Source of the DNA: Bradyrhizobium zhengyangense
Lineage (GTDB): Bacteria; Pseudomonadota; Alphaproteobacteria; Rhizobiales; Xanthobacteraceae
NCBI RefSeq assembly: GCF_022012435.1
Contig: NZ_JAKLUA010000006.1
Coordinates: 310,001 to 374,000 of the forward strand
DNA length: 64,000 bases
Reading direction: 5' to 3'
Made by a program: the position numbers and the translations under genes
Shown here: piece after piece, positions 48,559-57,092 of the stretch
Numbering within the stretch: the first letter of the stretch is position 1
How the letters are laid out: each line of letters starts with the position of its first letter
Notes under the pieces: generated by a model
Seen by the model: the letters and a program-made list of their open reading frames with translations, nothing else
Told to the model about the DNA's origin: nothing
Database searches by the model: none

Positions 48559-49371
48559 ATGGCGTTGACGCTCGTCACCGGAGGCACCGGCCATCTCGGC
48601 CGCGACATCGTCGATCGTCTCGTCGGCGACGGCCATCACGTCCGGTTGCTTGCGAGATCTCGGGGCACGCGCGCGGATGTCGAATGGGCCGTCGGCGATC
48701 TCGCCACAGGCGCCGGCTTGCAGGAGGCCTTGCACGATGTCGACACGGTCATCAACGCGGCGACATATTCGCCGATCGCGCGGCGCGGCGGCGTTCGGCC
48801 GGTCGATTTCCTCAGGTCGCCTTCGGCGGTGGACGTCGAGGGAACGGAACGTCTGCTGTCGCTCTGCGAGCAGGAATCCGTCCGGCACTTTCTGCATGTG
48901 TCGATCGTCGGTCTCGATGACGCGACATTGCCTTATGCGCGGGTCAAGCTCGCCGGGGAAAGGCTGGTTCGCGCCTCCGCACTGTCCTGGTCCGTCGTTC
49001 GCGCGATGCCGTTCTATTATCTGCTCGACAAGATCCTTGCGGGCTTGGCCTGGCTTCCGCTGTGGCCGATGCCGACGACGTCCTTCAATCCCGTCGATAC
49101 CAGCGATGTCGCCGATCACATCGTGGCCTGCGCCTTTGACGGGATCTTTGGCGAGCGCGCCGAGATTGGCGGTCCCCAAGACATCAGCATTGCCGCGCTT
49201 GCCGGCCAGTATCGGGATGCGCGAGGGCTGCATCGAAAGATCCTTCCGATAGCGATGTCGGAGGCCAAGGCGCGCGGCATGGGCTTTGTCGTCAGCCGCG
49301 GCGTGCGTGGACGTCTAGCCTGGGCGGATTGGCTGCAACGCCGGTATTCCGTCACACGCCAGGTGGCGTAG
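48559..49371 (+). CDS. Atypical short-chain dehydrogenase (NmrA/NAD(P)-binding)
   Basis: A 270-residue Rossmann protein: LVTGGTGHLGRDIVDRL at residues 5-21 binds NAD(P), followed by VRLLARSRG and DVDTVINAATYSP. In place of the classical YxxxK there is LPYARVKLAGERLVR, the arrangement of atypical extended SDRs such as NmrA-like or NDUFA9-like proteins, some of which are redox sensors, not enzymes. WLPLWPMPTTSFNPVDTSDVADHIV is a familiar family segment. Last gene of the operon, three bases after the thioesterase stop. Confidence 0.85.
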   Translation: MALTLVTGGTGHLGRDIVDRLVGDGHHVRLLARSRGTRADVEWAVGDLATGAGLQEALHDVDTVINAATYSPIARRGGVRPVDFLRSPSAVDVEGTERLLSLCEQESVRHFLHVSIVGLDDATLPYARVKLAGERLVRASALSWSVVRAMPFYYLLDKILAGLAWLPLWPMPTTSFNPVDTSDVADHIVACAFDGIFGERAEIGGPQDISIAALAGQYRDARGLHRKILPIAMSEAKARGMGFVVSRGVRGRLAWADWLQRRYSVTRQVA

Positions 49372-49577
49372 CATTCGCGACGCTCGTGGACGAATCCGGC
49401 CGTGAGGCTTAAGGCCGCAGCGCGCCGCCAAACATGCGTTGCGCACGGAGCGCGCTGATGTTTTGGCGGCGGCTAGAATATCTCTAACGCCACGCTGATC
49501 CGAACCACGATTGACTTCACCTCGCCCTTGGCTTCCTTCGGCCCGCGCTTCGCGCGCACGACAGAGGAGAGATATCA

Positions 49578-49856
49578 GTGAGAGTGATTCGTGTTCTTGC
49601 CATCGCAATGACGGTCGGGATCGGCATGGGGTCGACGGCAATGGCCGATGGTTTCAAGGATTGCACCAAGCTCGACAAGGCCTCGTGGAAGCCGGCGGGC
49701 GATGCCGAAGCCAAGGCCAAGGCGGCAGGCTATGAGGTGCGCCGCTCCAAGATCGAAGGCTCGTGCTATGAGGTTTACGGCGTCAAGGAAGGCAAGCTCT
49801 ACGAGCTGTTCTACAGCCCGGAAGATCTCAGCCTGAAGCACACGATCGCCAAATAA
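49578..49856 (+). CDS. Small periplasmic PepSY-like protein
   Basis: A 92-residue exported protein. Signal peptide VIRVLAIAMTVGIGMGSTAMA (cleavage near residue 23), then a small domain AKAAGYEVRRSKIEGSCYEVYGVKEGKLYELFYSPEDLSLKH that matches the PepSY pattern (two strand-helix units binding or inhibiting proteases, or modulating redox proteins). Two cysteines (CTK, SCYEV) could form a disulphide. GTG start with GAGGAGAG upstream. It lies 40 bases before a cytochrome b561-type gene, a pairing seen in many Proteobacteria. Confidence 0.8.
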   Translation: MRVIRVLAIAMTVGIGMGSTAMADGFKDCTKLDKASWKPAGDAEAKAKAAGYEVRRSKIEGSCYEVYGVKEGKLYELFYSPEDLSLKHTIAK

Positions 49857-49896
49857 ATTTGCCAAGTAGGGCTTTTGCCTTGAAAGTGGTCCCGGC

Positions 49897-50541
49897 TTGA
49901 GCGGCAACGCGGTATCAGACGCGCGCGGGGTATCCGTCGGACGCCCCGTTGATCGGACGGTCGCGGTCTGGGATCTTCCGCTGCGGCTCTGGCACTGGGT
50001 CCTCGCGGCGTGCGTCCTGGCCGCGTGGTTCACCCCCACCGTTTACGACAGGCTTCACCGCATCGTCGGCTATGCGGTGATCGCGCTTCTTGTCTTCCGC
50101 CTGGTCTGGGGCTTCCGGGGCAGCCGCTATTCGCGCTTTCGCATGATCGGCGTCAGGCTGCGTGTGGCGCCCTCCTACCTCTGGAATCTCCGCCGCGGCA
50201 TCACCGGCCGCTATATCGGGCTCAATCCTGCCGGCACGTTGATGCTGGTGGCGCTGCTGCTGTCGCTCGCCGTCTCGGCGATCACGGGTGCGCTGTCGGT
50301 AACCGTCACCTTCTTCGGTGTGTGGTGGATCGAGGATACGCATGCCGTCGCATCGGACGCTGTCATGATCCTGGTCGTGCTGCACGTCGCGGGTGTGATC
50401 GGAATGGGCTGGCTTCAGCGCGAGAACCTGATCCGCGCCATGATCACCGGCCGCAAGCGCATCCGGTCTCACACCTCTCCCGAAGGGAGAGGTGAACAAC
50501 GCGGCGATGGCTCGGGCTTTTACCTGACGTCGACCGACTGA
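49897..50541 (+). CDS. Cytochrome b561 / Ni-Fe hydrogenase b-type membrane haem protein
   Basis: A 214-residue di-haem membrane cytochrome of four helices: VWDLPLRLWHWVLAACVLAAWFT with its histidine in RLWHW, LHRIVGYAVIALLVFRLVWGFRG, LVALLLSLAVSAITGALS and AVMILVVLHVAGVIGMGWLQRENL. The pattern matches the prokaryotic cytochrome b561 domain. No ATG or GTG is present at the N terminus; TTG at 49897 is the best start. The last 30 residues (SHTSPEGRGEQRGDG...) are encoded across a 23-bp palindrome of a kind usually found between genes and are probably not part of the ancestral protein. Likely partner: the PepSY protein upstream. Confidence 0.85.
   Translation: MSGNAVSDARGVSVGRPVDRTVAVWDLPLRLWHWVLAACVLAAWFTPTVYDRLHRIVGYAVIALLVFRLVWGFRGSRYSRFRMIGVRLRVAPSYLWNLRRGITGRYIGLNPAGTLMLVALLLSLAVSAITGALSVTVTFFGVWWIEDTHAVASDAVMILVVLHVAGVIGMGWLQRENLIRAMITGRKRIRSHTSPEGRGEQRGDGSGFYLTSTD
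50472..50494. repeat. Palindrome inside the cytochrome b561 gene end
   Basis: CACCTCTCCC-GAA-GGGAGAGGTG, perfect 10-bp arms. Encodes the tail HTSPEGRGE in the cytochrome gene. Resembles the short intergenic palindromes frequent in such genomes. Confidence 0.75.
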
Positions 50542-50561
50542 TCGGAGGGCTTCGCGCCCCC

Positions 50562-51239
50562 TCACTGCAACGGCGGATCGCCGCTGGTGCGCTTCTTGGC
50601 GAGGTCCATCTCGGTGACCGCGATCAGGATCTCGGCGCGGGTCTTCAGGTCGGGCGCTTCCAGCATCGCCTGCTTCTCGGCGGGGCCATAGGGCGACATC
50701 ATCGCCAGCGCATTGACCAGCGCCTCGTTGGGCGCGCTCTCGACGCCTTCCCAGTCGACCTTGAGATTGTTGGCCTTCAGAAAATCCGCCAGCGCCACCA
50801 GCAGCGCCTCGCGGTTGACCGCCTCCTCCCCGAGGCGCGCCTTGAAATCGTCGGCGAAGGCGAAGAAATCGACCTTGCACTGCCGGTAGGCGGTCAGCAC
50901 ATCGAGCTCCTCGAGCACCCTGAAGCGGGCAACGCCGGTCAGCTCGAGGATGTAGCGGCCGTCGCCGGATTCGGCGAGCTGGGTGATGCGGCCGACGCAG
51001 CCGACACGGAACAGCGCCGGCTTGTCGGAATTTTTCGGCGAATGCGCCACGTCAGGCTGGATCATGCCGATCAGGCGATGGCCATCGCGAAAACTGTCGT
51101 CGACCATCGCCAGATAGCGCGGCTCGAAGATGTTGAGCGGCATCTGGCCGCGCGGCAGCAGCAGCGCACCCGGCAGCGGAAACACCGGAATGATTTCGGG
51201 GAGGTCCGCTGGGCCGCGATATTCGATGTTGATCGGCAT
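50562..51239 (-). CDS. Lon N-terminal-domain (substrate-binding) protein
   Basis: A 225-residue protein made only of the LON substrate-binding domain: EIIPVFPLPGALLLPRGQMPLNIFEPRYLAMVDDSFRDGHRLIGMIQPD is the standard start of that domain, ending with a helical tail MLEAPDLKTRAEILIAVTEM. There is no AAA+ or protease part. Such stand-alone proteins are widespread with no established role; binding of damaged proteins is a guess. The ATG at 51239 (MPINIEYRG) has GGGGAGCAG upstream. It follows the thioredoxin gene by 31 bases, an order conserved in related bacteria, suggesting cotranscription. Confidence 0.9.
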   Translation of the reverse strand: MPINIEYRGPADLPEIIPVFPLPGALLLPRGQMPLNIFEPRYLAMVDDSFRDGHRLIGMIQPDVAHSPKNSDKPALFRVGCVGRITQLAESGDGRYILELTGVARFRVLEELDVLTAYRQCKVDFFAFADDFKARLGEEAVNREALLVALADFLKANNLKVDWEGVESAPNEALVNALAMMSPYGPAEKQAMLEAPDLKTRAEILIAVTEMDLAKKRTSGDPPLQ

Positions 51240-51270
51240 CTGCTCCCCGCGGCGATTTTGCGACCTGCGC

Positions 51271-52191
51271 TTACGAAAACAGGATCGTCGACAAGCGCTT
51301 GCGTCCCTCGACGGTTGCATCGTCCGCACCGCCCCAGGCTTCGAAGAACTGCACCAGCTGCTTGCGGGCGCCGTCGTCGTTCCATTTGCGATCGCGCCTG
51401 ACGATCGCGAGCAGCTGCTCGGTCGCGGCTGCCCGGTCGCCCTTCGCATTCAGCGCGGTGGCAAGGTCGAAGCGGGCCTGATGATCGAGCGGGTTTGCGG
51501 CGACTTTCTGTTCCAATTCAGCGATCGGCCCGAGCTGCTCTGCCTGCTCGGCGAGATCGATCGCGGTCTGCACCGCCTTCACGGCCGGGTCGTTGCGCTT
51601 GGACTCCGGCACCATGGCCAGCGTCTGCTTGGCCTGCTCCATCGCACCCGACGCGGCGTAGCACTTGGCGAGGCCGGCAAGTGCGGGGATATTGGTCGAA
51701 TCATACTGCAGCACTTCGGCATAGATCTGCGCGGCCGCAGCAGTGTCGCCCTCGGCGAGCACGGCCTCGGCCTCCTGCAGGATCTCGGCGATGTTGGGCT
51801 CGCCCGGCGCAGTCACGCCCTTGGTCAGCTTCTCGATGAAGGCGTTGACCTGGCTCTCGGGCACCGCGCCCATGAAGCCGTCGGCGGGCTGGCCGTTGAT
51901 GAAGGCGATCACGGCCGGGATCGACTGGATGCCCATCTGGCCGGGGATCGCCGGATGCTGGTCGATGTTCATCTTGACCAGCTTGACCTTGCCCTTGGCC
52001 GCCTTGACGGCCTTTTCCAGCACGGGGGTGAGCTGCTTGCAGGGACCGCACCACTCCGCCCAGAAGTCGATCAGCACCGGCTGGCGCTTCGATTCCTCGA
52101 TGACGTCCTTCACGAAGGTCTGGGTGGTGGTGTCCTTGATCAGATCGGCCGCAGCCGGGCCCGCTCCGTTACCCTGGTCGATGATCGTCAC
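51271..52191 (-). CDS. Thioredoxin-TPR protein (CnoX/YbbN-like)
   Basis: A 306-residue cytoplasmic protein: thioredoxin domain with active site WCGPC (Cys48, Cys51) in VLIDFWAEWCGPCKQLTPVLE, followed by tetratricopeptide-type helices (residues 130-300: AEAVLAEGDTAAAAQIYAEVLQYD and similar). This is the architecture of CnoX/YbbN, a chaperone-holdase that works with GroEL; E. coli YbbN has lost the redox cysteine pair, but alphaproteobacterial members such as this keep it and are redox-active. Located next to the Lon-N-domain protein, which fits a protein-quality-control unit. Confidence 0.9.
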   Translation of the reverse strand: MTIIDQGNGAGPAAADLIKDTTTQTFVKDVIEESKRQPVLIDFWAEWCGPCKQLTPVLEKAVKAAKGKVKLVKMNIDQHPAIPGQMGIQSIPAVIAFINGQPADGFMGAVPESQVNAFIEKLTKGVTAPGEPNIAEILQEAEAVLAEGDTAAAAQIYAEVLQYDSTNIPALAGLAKCYAASGAMEQAKQTLAMVPESKRNDPAVKAVQTAIDLAEQAEQLGPIAELEQKVAANPLDHQARFDLATALNAKGDRAAATEQLLAIVRRDRKWNDDGARKQLVQFFEAWGGADDATVEGRKRLSTILFS

Positions 52192-52465
52192 GGGATCCCC
52201 TCGTCAGATGTCTGGAATGGCGGCTCTTTAGCACGTCGCCGCCACATGTGCTTCGTTTCAGGCCCTAAAATTGGGCCGGGGCGGCCGAATTTCAATCCGT
52301 CGCAGCCGATTCGTCAGTTCCGGGCCATTTTCGGTCGATTCGGCGGTTTGAGGGCTCATATTGGGGCTCTGAATGCGCATCTATGCTGCCGGTAGCTGTT
52401 GCATTCGCCTCCCGCTTTTGGCATACGACAGCCGTTGCCGGCGCGTCACGCGACCGACACAGGAT

Positions 52466-52540
<75 letters not shown>

Positions 52541-52616
52541 ATTTTTCCCAGAGCATCCAGCCAGATCAGGTCGAGCCGTGGATTTCCACACCGCTGACGG
52601 CTGGCTTGGGGCTCAA

Positions 52617-53603
52617 ATGACGATCCTTGTCAGCGGCAGTGCCGGCCACCTCGGCGAAGCCATTCTCCGGACGCTCCGGCGTCGCGGGTCGCCTGCGCGC
52701 GGGCTCGATCTGAAGCCGTCGCCCTTCACCGATGCCGTGGGCTCGATCGTTGATCCCACCTTCGTCCGGGCGCAGATGGACGGTGTCACGGCCGTGATCC
52801 ACACCGCGACGCTGCACAAGCCGCATGTGGCGACCCACAGCAAGCAGGCGTTTGTCGACACCAACGTCACCGGGACGCTCAATCTGCTCGAGGCGGCGCT
52901 GGCTGCCGGCGTGAACAGTTTTGTCTTCACCAGCACCACCAGCGCGTTCGGCGCGCAGCTCCGGCCCGAGGCGGGACAGGCGGCAGTGTGGGTGACCGAA
53001 GAGCTGGCGTCGGTGCCCAAGAACATCTACGGCACCACAAAGCTGATGGCGGAGAATCTGTGCGAGCTGTTCTTTCGCGAGCGGGGCGTGCCGGTCGTCA
53101 TCTTGCGGACCTCGCGGTTCTTTCCGGAGGATGATGACGATCCCGCCATGCGGTCGGCCTACGCGCTGGACAACGCGCAAGCCAACGAGCTGCTCCATCG
53201 ACGGCTTGATATAGCGGACGCGGTCAGCGCCCATCTGCTCGCCGTCGCGCGCGCGCCCGAGATTGGCTTCGGCCGTTACATCGTATCCGCGACCAGCCCG
53301 TTCGCGCAGCATCACCTCGCCGCGCTCGCCCGCAATGCTGCCGGTATCGTGCGCGAGCTCTACCCTGAATGCGCCGACCTCTATGCCGCGCGCGGTTGGC
53401 GGCTCTTCCCCGAGATCGACCGCGTCTATGTCAACGAGCGCGCACGGCGCGAGCTCGGATGGCATCCCGAGTTCGATTTCGCCCATGTGCTGCGCAGCCT
53501 TGGCGCTGGCTCGGATTTCCGCAGTGCCCTGGCGCGCGAGGTGGGGTCGAAGGGCTATCACGACACACCGTTTGACGACGGGCCGTACCCGGTCACCCCT
53601 TAG
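52617..53603 (+). CDS. NAD-dependent epimerase/dehydratase family protein
   Basis: A 328-residue extended SDR. ILVSGSAGHLGEAILRTLRRRG binds NAD, VIHTATLHKPHV follows, and the active-site tyrosine and lysine are in NIYGTTKLMAENL (YxxxK). SFVFTSTTSAFG supplies the catalytic Ser/Thr. These enzymes interconvert nucleotide sugars, but the substrate domain with SRFFPEDDDDPAMRSAYALDNAQANELLHRRLDIAD matches a poorly characterised subgroup, so the substrate is unknown. The ATG at 52617 starts the Rossmann strand; it lies 76 bases after the tRNA. Confidence 0.88.
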   Translation: MTILVSGSAGHLGEAILRTLRRRGSPARGLDLKPSPFTDAVGSIVDPTFVRAQMDGVTAVIHTATLHKPHVATHSKQAFVDTNVTGTLNLLEAALAAGVNSFVFTSTTSAFGAQLRPEAGQAAVWVTEELASVPKNIYGTTKLMAENLCELFFRERGVPVVILRTSRFFPEDDDDPAMRSAYALDNAQANELLHRRLDIADAVSAHLLAVARAPEIGFGRYIVSATSPFAQHHLAALARNAAGIVRELYPECADLYAARGWRLFPEIDRVYVNERARRELGWHPEFDFAHVLRSLGAGSDFRSALAREVGSKGYHDTPFDDGPYPVTP

Positions 53604-53986
53604 TTACCCCTTTTGTCAAATTGCACGATCTTTCAAACGTGTGGCCGGTGCCGCCGCGCGCGATCCGCACCTCGCCGTTCTACTGTGCATGGGGTTGTTT
53701 TCACGCTCTTGTATCGGCCGGCTTCCTCCTGCTGCTCGTAAATGAGGCGGCGCCATCCCGATTCCGCGTTGCAGCGAGAACGTTGTCGTCGCCGCTTGCG
53801 ACGATGTGAGATGATCCGTCTCAATTTTGATTGAGCGCAACTGCCGCGCACGCGACGCGCTTCTCACCGCCCGCAGATGTGCTAACCTTTTTGCGTCTGC
53901 CTCTCGGGCAGACTTCGAACTTCGCCTACTCACACAGCAAAACAAAGAACGTGCAGCCCCGACGGCTGCCTTAGGGGAGTGACGCG
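53604..53986. other. Non-coding spacer before the sorbosone-dehydrogenase-like gene
   Basis: About 380 bases with no believable coding frame. It contains the second copy of the 22-bp repeat E (53681-53702). The last 100 bases should hold the promoter of the downstream gene; TTAGGGGAG lies before its ATG as the ribosome site. Confidence 0.5.
53681..53702. repeat. 22-bp repeat, family E copy 2
   Basis: Identical over 22 bases to 14803-14824 in the parS region; contains TACTGTGCATGGGGTTG. Confidence 0.75.
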
Positions 53987-55264
53987 ATGAAATCGATCAT
54001 CCATCGATCCGTGTTGGCGCTTGCAGCGGTTGCCCTTCTTGCCGGGACCAGCGTTGTCAGTGCACAACAACAGCAGGACAAGAACCGTGCGTTGAAGAAG
54101 TACGAATCCGGCACCAAGGAATTCTGGACACATCCGCCGGATGACTGGTTCCTTGGCGATGAGACCGAAGCGCAGAAGGGCCTCGCGCCGCCCTCGGGTC
54201 CGCCGACCGGCGCCTCCGATGCCGAGCTCGCCAACATCATCAAGAAGGTGAAGCTGCCGCCGGGCTTCAAGATGGAGGTCTACGCCTCAGGCGTGCTGGC
54301 CGCGCGGCAGATGGCCTGGGGTGACAAGGGTACGCTGTTCGTCGGCTCGTTCGGCCTCGGCAACGTCTATGCCATCAAGGACAATGGCGGGAAGAAAGAG
54401 GTCAAGACCATTCTCAAGGGGCTGAACATGCCCACGGGTCTGGCTGTGAAGGATGGCGCGCTCTACGTCATCGCGGTCGACAAGCTGATCCGCTACGACG
54501 ACATCGAAAACAAGCTCGACAATCCCGGTGAGGGCAAGGTCGTCTATGACGACATGCCGTCCTACGCCGCGCATGGTTGGAAATATCTCGCCGCCGACAA
54601 GGACGGCTGGTTCTACATTCCGTTCGGACCGCCCTTCAACGTCGGCATTCCCCCGACCAGCGTTTCGCAGATCCGGCGCGTCGATCCCAAGACCGGCAAC
54701 GCCGAAGTCTATGCGCTCGGCGTTCGCAACTCGGTCGGTGGCGACGTCGATCCGCGCACCGGCAAGTACTGGTTCACCGAGAACGCTCGCGATTGGGTCA
54801 GCGATGACCTGCCCTCAGACAAGCTGAACATGATCAGCAAGCTCGGCGAGCATTTCGGCTATCCCTACTGCCACCAGGGCGATCTTCCCGATCCGAAGTT
54901 CGCAATGGGCCACAAATGCTCCGAGTTCACGCCGCCCGTGCTGAACCTCGGCGCGCATGTCGCTCCGCTCGGCATGAAGTTCTATACCGGCGACCAGTTC
55001 CCCGCCGAGTACAAGAACAACATCCTGATCGCCGAGCACGGCTCCTGGAATCGTCACAAGTACCAGGGCGGCCGCATCATGCGCGTGATCGTCGGGCCCG
55101 ACGGCAAGAACCCCAAGCAGGAGGTGTTCGCCTCCGGCTGGATCGAGGGTGACCAGGGCTATCTCGGCCGTCCCGATGACATCGTTCTCGCCAAGGACGG
55201 CTCGATCCTCGTCGCCGACGACTGGGCCGGCGCGATCTACCGCATCAGCTACAGCAAGAAGTAG
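53987..55264 (+). CDS. Sorbosone-dehydrogenase-like periplasmic beta-propeller
   Basis: A 425-residue exported protein with signal peptide (ALAAVALLAGTSVVSA, cleavage near 26). It is a six-bladed propeller of the PQQ glucose/sorbosone dehydrogenase type: LPPGFKMEVYASGVLAARQMAWGD, VYAIKDNGG, MPTGLAVKDGALYVIAVDKLIRYDDI, ALGVRNSVGGDVDPRTGKYWFTENARDW and the terminal VADDWAGAIYRISY. The family oxidises sugars or aldehydes with PQQ and passes electrons to cytochrome c; PQQ ligands cannot be confirmed by eye. A dihaem cytochrome c gene follows by about 215 bases and is the natural acceptor, although an intrinsic terminator lies between. Confidence 0.85.
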   Translation: MKSIIHRSVLALAAVALLAGTSVVSAQQQQDKNRALKKYESGTKEFWTHPPDDWFLGDETEAQKGLAPPSGPPTGASDAELANIIKKVKLPPGFKMEVYASGVLAARQMAWGDKGTLFVGSFGLGNVYAIKDNGGKKEVKTILKGLNMPTGLAVKDGALYVIAVDKLIRYDDIENKLDNPGEGKVVYDDMPSYAAHGWKYLAADKDGWFYIPFGPPFNVGIPPTSVSQIRRVDPKTGNAEVYALGVRNSVGGDVDPRTGKYWFTENARDWVSDDLPSDKLNMISKLGEHFGYPYCHQGDLPDPKFAMGHKCSEFTPPVLNLGAHVAPLGMKFYTGDQFPAEYKNNILIAEHGSWNRHKYQGGRIMRVIVGPDGKNPKQEVFASGWIEGDQGYLGRPDDIVLAKDGSILVADDWAGAIYRISYSKK

Positions 55265-55278
55265 CGCGATCTGACCAG

Positions 55279-55318
55279 GAGGCTGCGGTGGCCGAGAGGC
55301 ACCGCAGCCTCTTTCATT
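55279..55318 (+). terminator. Intrinsic terminator after the propeller gene
   Basis: Perfect 12-bp stem GAGGCTGCGGTG / CACCGCAGCCTC with a 9-base loop, followed by TTTCATTT. Starts 15 bases after the stop codon. Confidence 0.85.
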
Positions 55319-55333
55319 TGCAAGCGTCAATGT

Positions 55334-55450
55334 CGTTCCGGATTGTGCGCCTCTTGCGCGCAAGTCCGGAACCCATCACCCCGACCCGTGGTTATGGATT
55401 CTCAGATGCGCAATTGCGCATCATAGCTCGTGCTCCGCACGCCCCCGAAT
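55334..55450. repeat. Dispersed palindromic repeat, family D copy 2
   Basis: Diverged relative of 2496-2640: GTCGTTCCGGA...GTCCGGAACCCAT on the left, GGTTATGGATTC in the middle and a GATGCGCAATTGCGCATC palindrome near 55406-55423. Sits between the terminator and the cytochrome c gene. Confidence 0.65.
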
Positions 55451-55479
55451 GACGAGTTCGATAGATCGGAATTCCCACC

Positions 55480-56073
55480 ATGCGCCGGCAGTTCATCTCG
55501 CACGCAATCAGCGCGGCTGCGCTCCTCGCGCTCGGCGCGCTCTCCGCCAGCGCCGCCGACAACGCCGCCGTCCAGGAGAAGGCTGCCGTCTGCTCCGGCT
55601 GTCACGGCGAGAACGGCATCTCGCAGACCGAGAACATCCCCTCGCTGGCCGGCCAGCCCGATCAGTTCCTGCAATGGCAGCTCGTGTTCTTCCGCGCCGG
55701 CTCGCGCAAGAACGAGCAGATGCAGCCGATCGCCGAAGAGATCACCAATGAGGACGTCCGCAGTCTCGGCGCCTATTTCGCGGCGATGACGCCGCCGAAG
55801 CCCGCCGAGGACGGGGATCCGGATCTGTCGAAGAAAGGCGCGCAGGTTGCCGTCGGCCGCCGCTGCGCCTCATGTCACACCGATAGCTTTACCGGCACCA
55901 AGGCCGTCGCGCGGCTCGCAGGTCAGCGCGAGGAATATCTGGTCAAGGCGCTGCACGACTACAAAGCGGGCCAGCGCGTCGGCGGCGGCGTCGCCGCGAT
56001 GGCTGACGTCGCCTATCACATGAGCGATGAGGAAATCACGGCGGTGGCGCACTATCTGGCGTATTTCAAATAG
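55480..56073 (+). CDS. Periplasmic dihaem cytochrome c (c4-like)
   Basis: A 197-residue exported cytochrome. Signal peptide AISAAALLALGALSASAADN; two haem-attachment motifs, CSGCH at residues 38-42 and CASCH at 129-133, each starting one cytochrome c domain (SLAGQPDQFLQWQLVFF and RLAGQREEYLVKALHDYKAGQR are parallel segments following each haem). The axial methionines are likely in EQMQPIAEE and GVAAMADVAYHMSDEE. Two similar halves are typical of cytochrome c4. It probably accepts electrons from the propeller protein upstream and passes them to a terminal oxidase (inference). Confidence 0.92.
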   Translation: MRRQFISHAISAAALLALGALSASAADNAAVQEKAAVCSGCHGENGISQTENIPSLAGQPDQFLQWQLVFFRAGSRKNEQMQPIAEEITNEDVRSLGAYFAAMTPPKPAEDGDPDLSKKGAQVAVGRRCASCHTDSFTGTKAVARLAGQREEYLVKALHDYKAGQRVGGGVAAMADVAYHMSDEEITAVAHYLAYFK

Positions 56074-56079
56074 CGCTAC

Positions 56080-57003
56080 CTACCCCGCCCGCTGCTTCTC
56101 ATACGCCTTCAGATGCGTATACGCGATGCGCAGCTTCGGCACCGGCACCTTGGCCGCGTCGGCGCGCGCGATGAGGTCGCCGATCACGTGATCGGCTTCG
56201 ACAGGCAAACCCGCGTTGATGTCGCGGAACATCGAGGCCGTCATCGGCGAGCCCTCGGTGGTCAGGTTGCCCTTCACGCGATCGAAGAACGGACCGCCCG
56301 GCGGATAGCCGGATGCAGTCGCGATCGCGCTGGTCTCGTCGAGCATGCCGAGCAGAAAGTCGCGGCCGCCGGGCGCGGCGAGAATGTTGCCGACGGACGT
56401 GCGCATCAGGCTGGTGGAAGCCGCGAGCGAAGACAGGAACACCCACTTCTCCCACATGTCCTGCATGATGTTCTGGCTGGCCGTGGCACCCTTGATGCCG
56501 CTCTTGAAGGCTTCGTCGATCGCCTTGACGCGATCCGACATCGTGCCGTCTCGCTCACCGTAATTGATCGACTGCATTGGCTGGAGCTGCACCACTTCGC
56601 GCTTCTCGTTCAAGGTTGCGGCGATGGCACAGAGACCGCCGAGCACGCGCTCCTTGCCGAAGACGGCATCGAGCGTGTCGAGATGTTTCATGCCGTTGAG
56701 CATCGGGATGATCGCGGTGTCAGGCCCGACCGCCGGTGCAAACGACTTGATGGCATCGTCGAGATCGAACGCCTTGCAGCTGAGCAGCACGACATCGAAC
56801 TTGTCCCTGATGGCGTCGGCCTGAACGGTCGGCGGATTCTTCAATGTCACATCGCCATTCGGACTCCTGATGACGAGGCCCGCGCTCGCAAGCTCGCTGG
56901 CGCGCTTGGCGCGGACCAGGAAGGTGACGTCGCGGCCGGCCTGCAACAGCCTGCCACCAAAATAGCCTCCGATGGCGCCGGCGCCGACCACGAGGATACG
57001 CAT
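56080..57003 (-). CDS. panE: Ketopantoate reductase family protein
   Basis: NADPH-dependent 2-dehydropantoate 2-reductase of pantothenate synthesis, or a relative. Rossmann motif ILVVGAGAIGGYFGGRLLQAGRDV at residues 3-26, LLSCKAFDLDDAIKSFAPAVGPDTAIIPMLNGMKHLD (catalytic lysine in SCKAFD), and the C-terminal helical domain with MWEKWVFLSSLAASTSLMR and the family catalytic lysine in EKWVF. 307 residues. The ATG at 57003 has AAGGAC upstream. Bacteria of this type often have several paralogues, so pantoate may not be the substrate. Six bases from the convergent cytochrome stop. Confidence 0.85.
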   Translation of the reverse strand: MRILVVGAGAIGGYFGGRLLQAGRDVTFLVRAKRASELASAGLVIRSPNGDVTLKNPPTVQADAIRDKFDVVLLSCKAFDLDDAIKSFAPAVGPDTAIIPMLNGMKHLDTLDAVFGKERVLGGLCAIAATLNEKREVVQLQPMQSINYGERDGTMSDRVKAIDEAFKSGIKGATASQNIMQDMWEKWVFLSSLAASTSLMRTSVGNILAAPGGRDFLLGMLDETSAIATASGYPPGGPFFDRVKGNLTTEGSPMTASMFRDINAGLPVEADHVIGDLIARADAAKVPVPKLRIAYTHLKAYEKQRAG

Positions 57004-57092
57004 GGGAAAGTCCTTATTGTTGTTTCTTCCGTTGTCCCGGAGCATGCCAGAACGACCTCAAGGAGACCACCCGGTTTCTGGAGGATGCCGGA

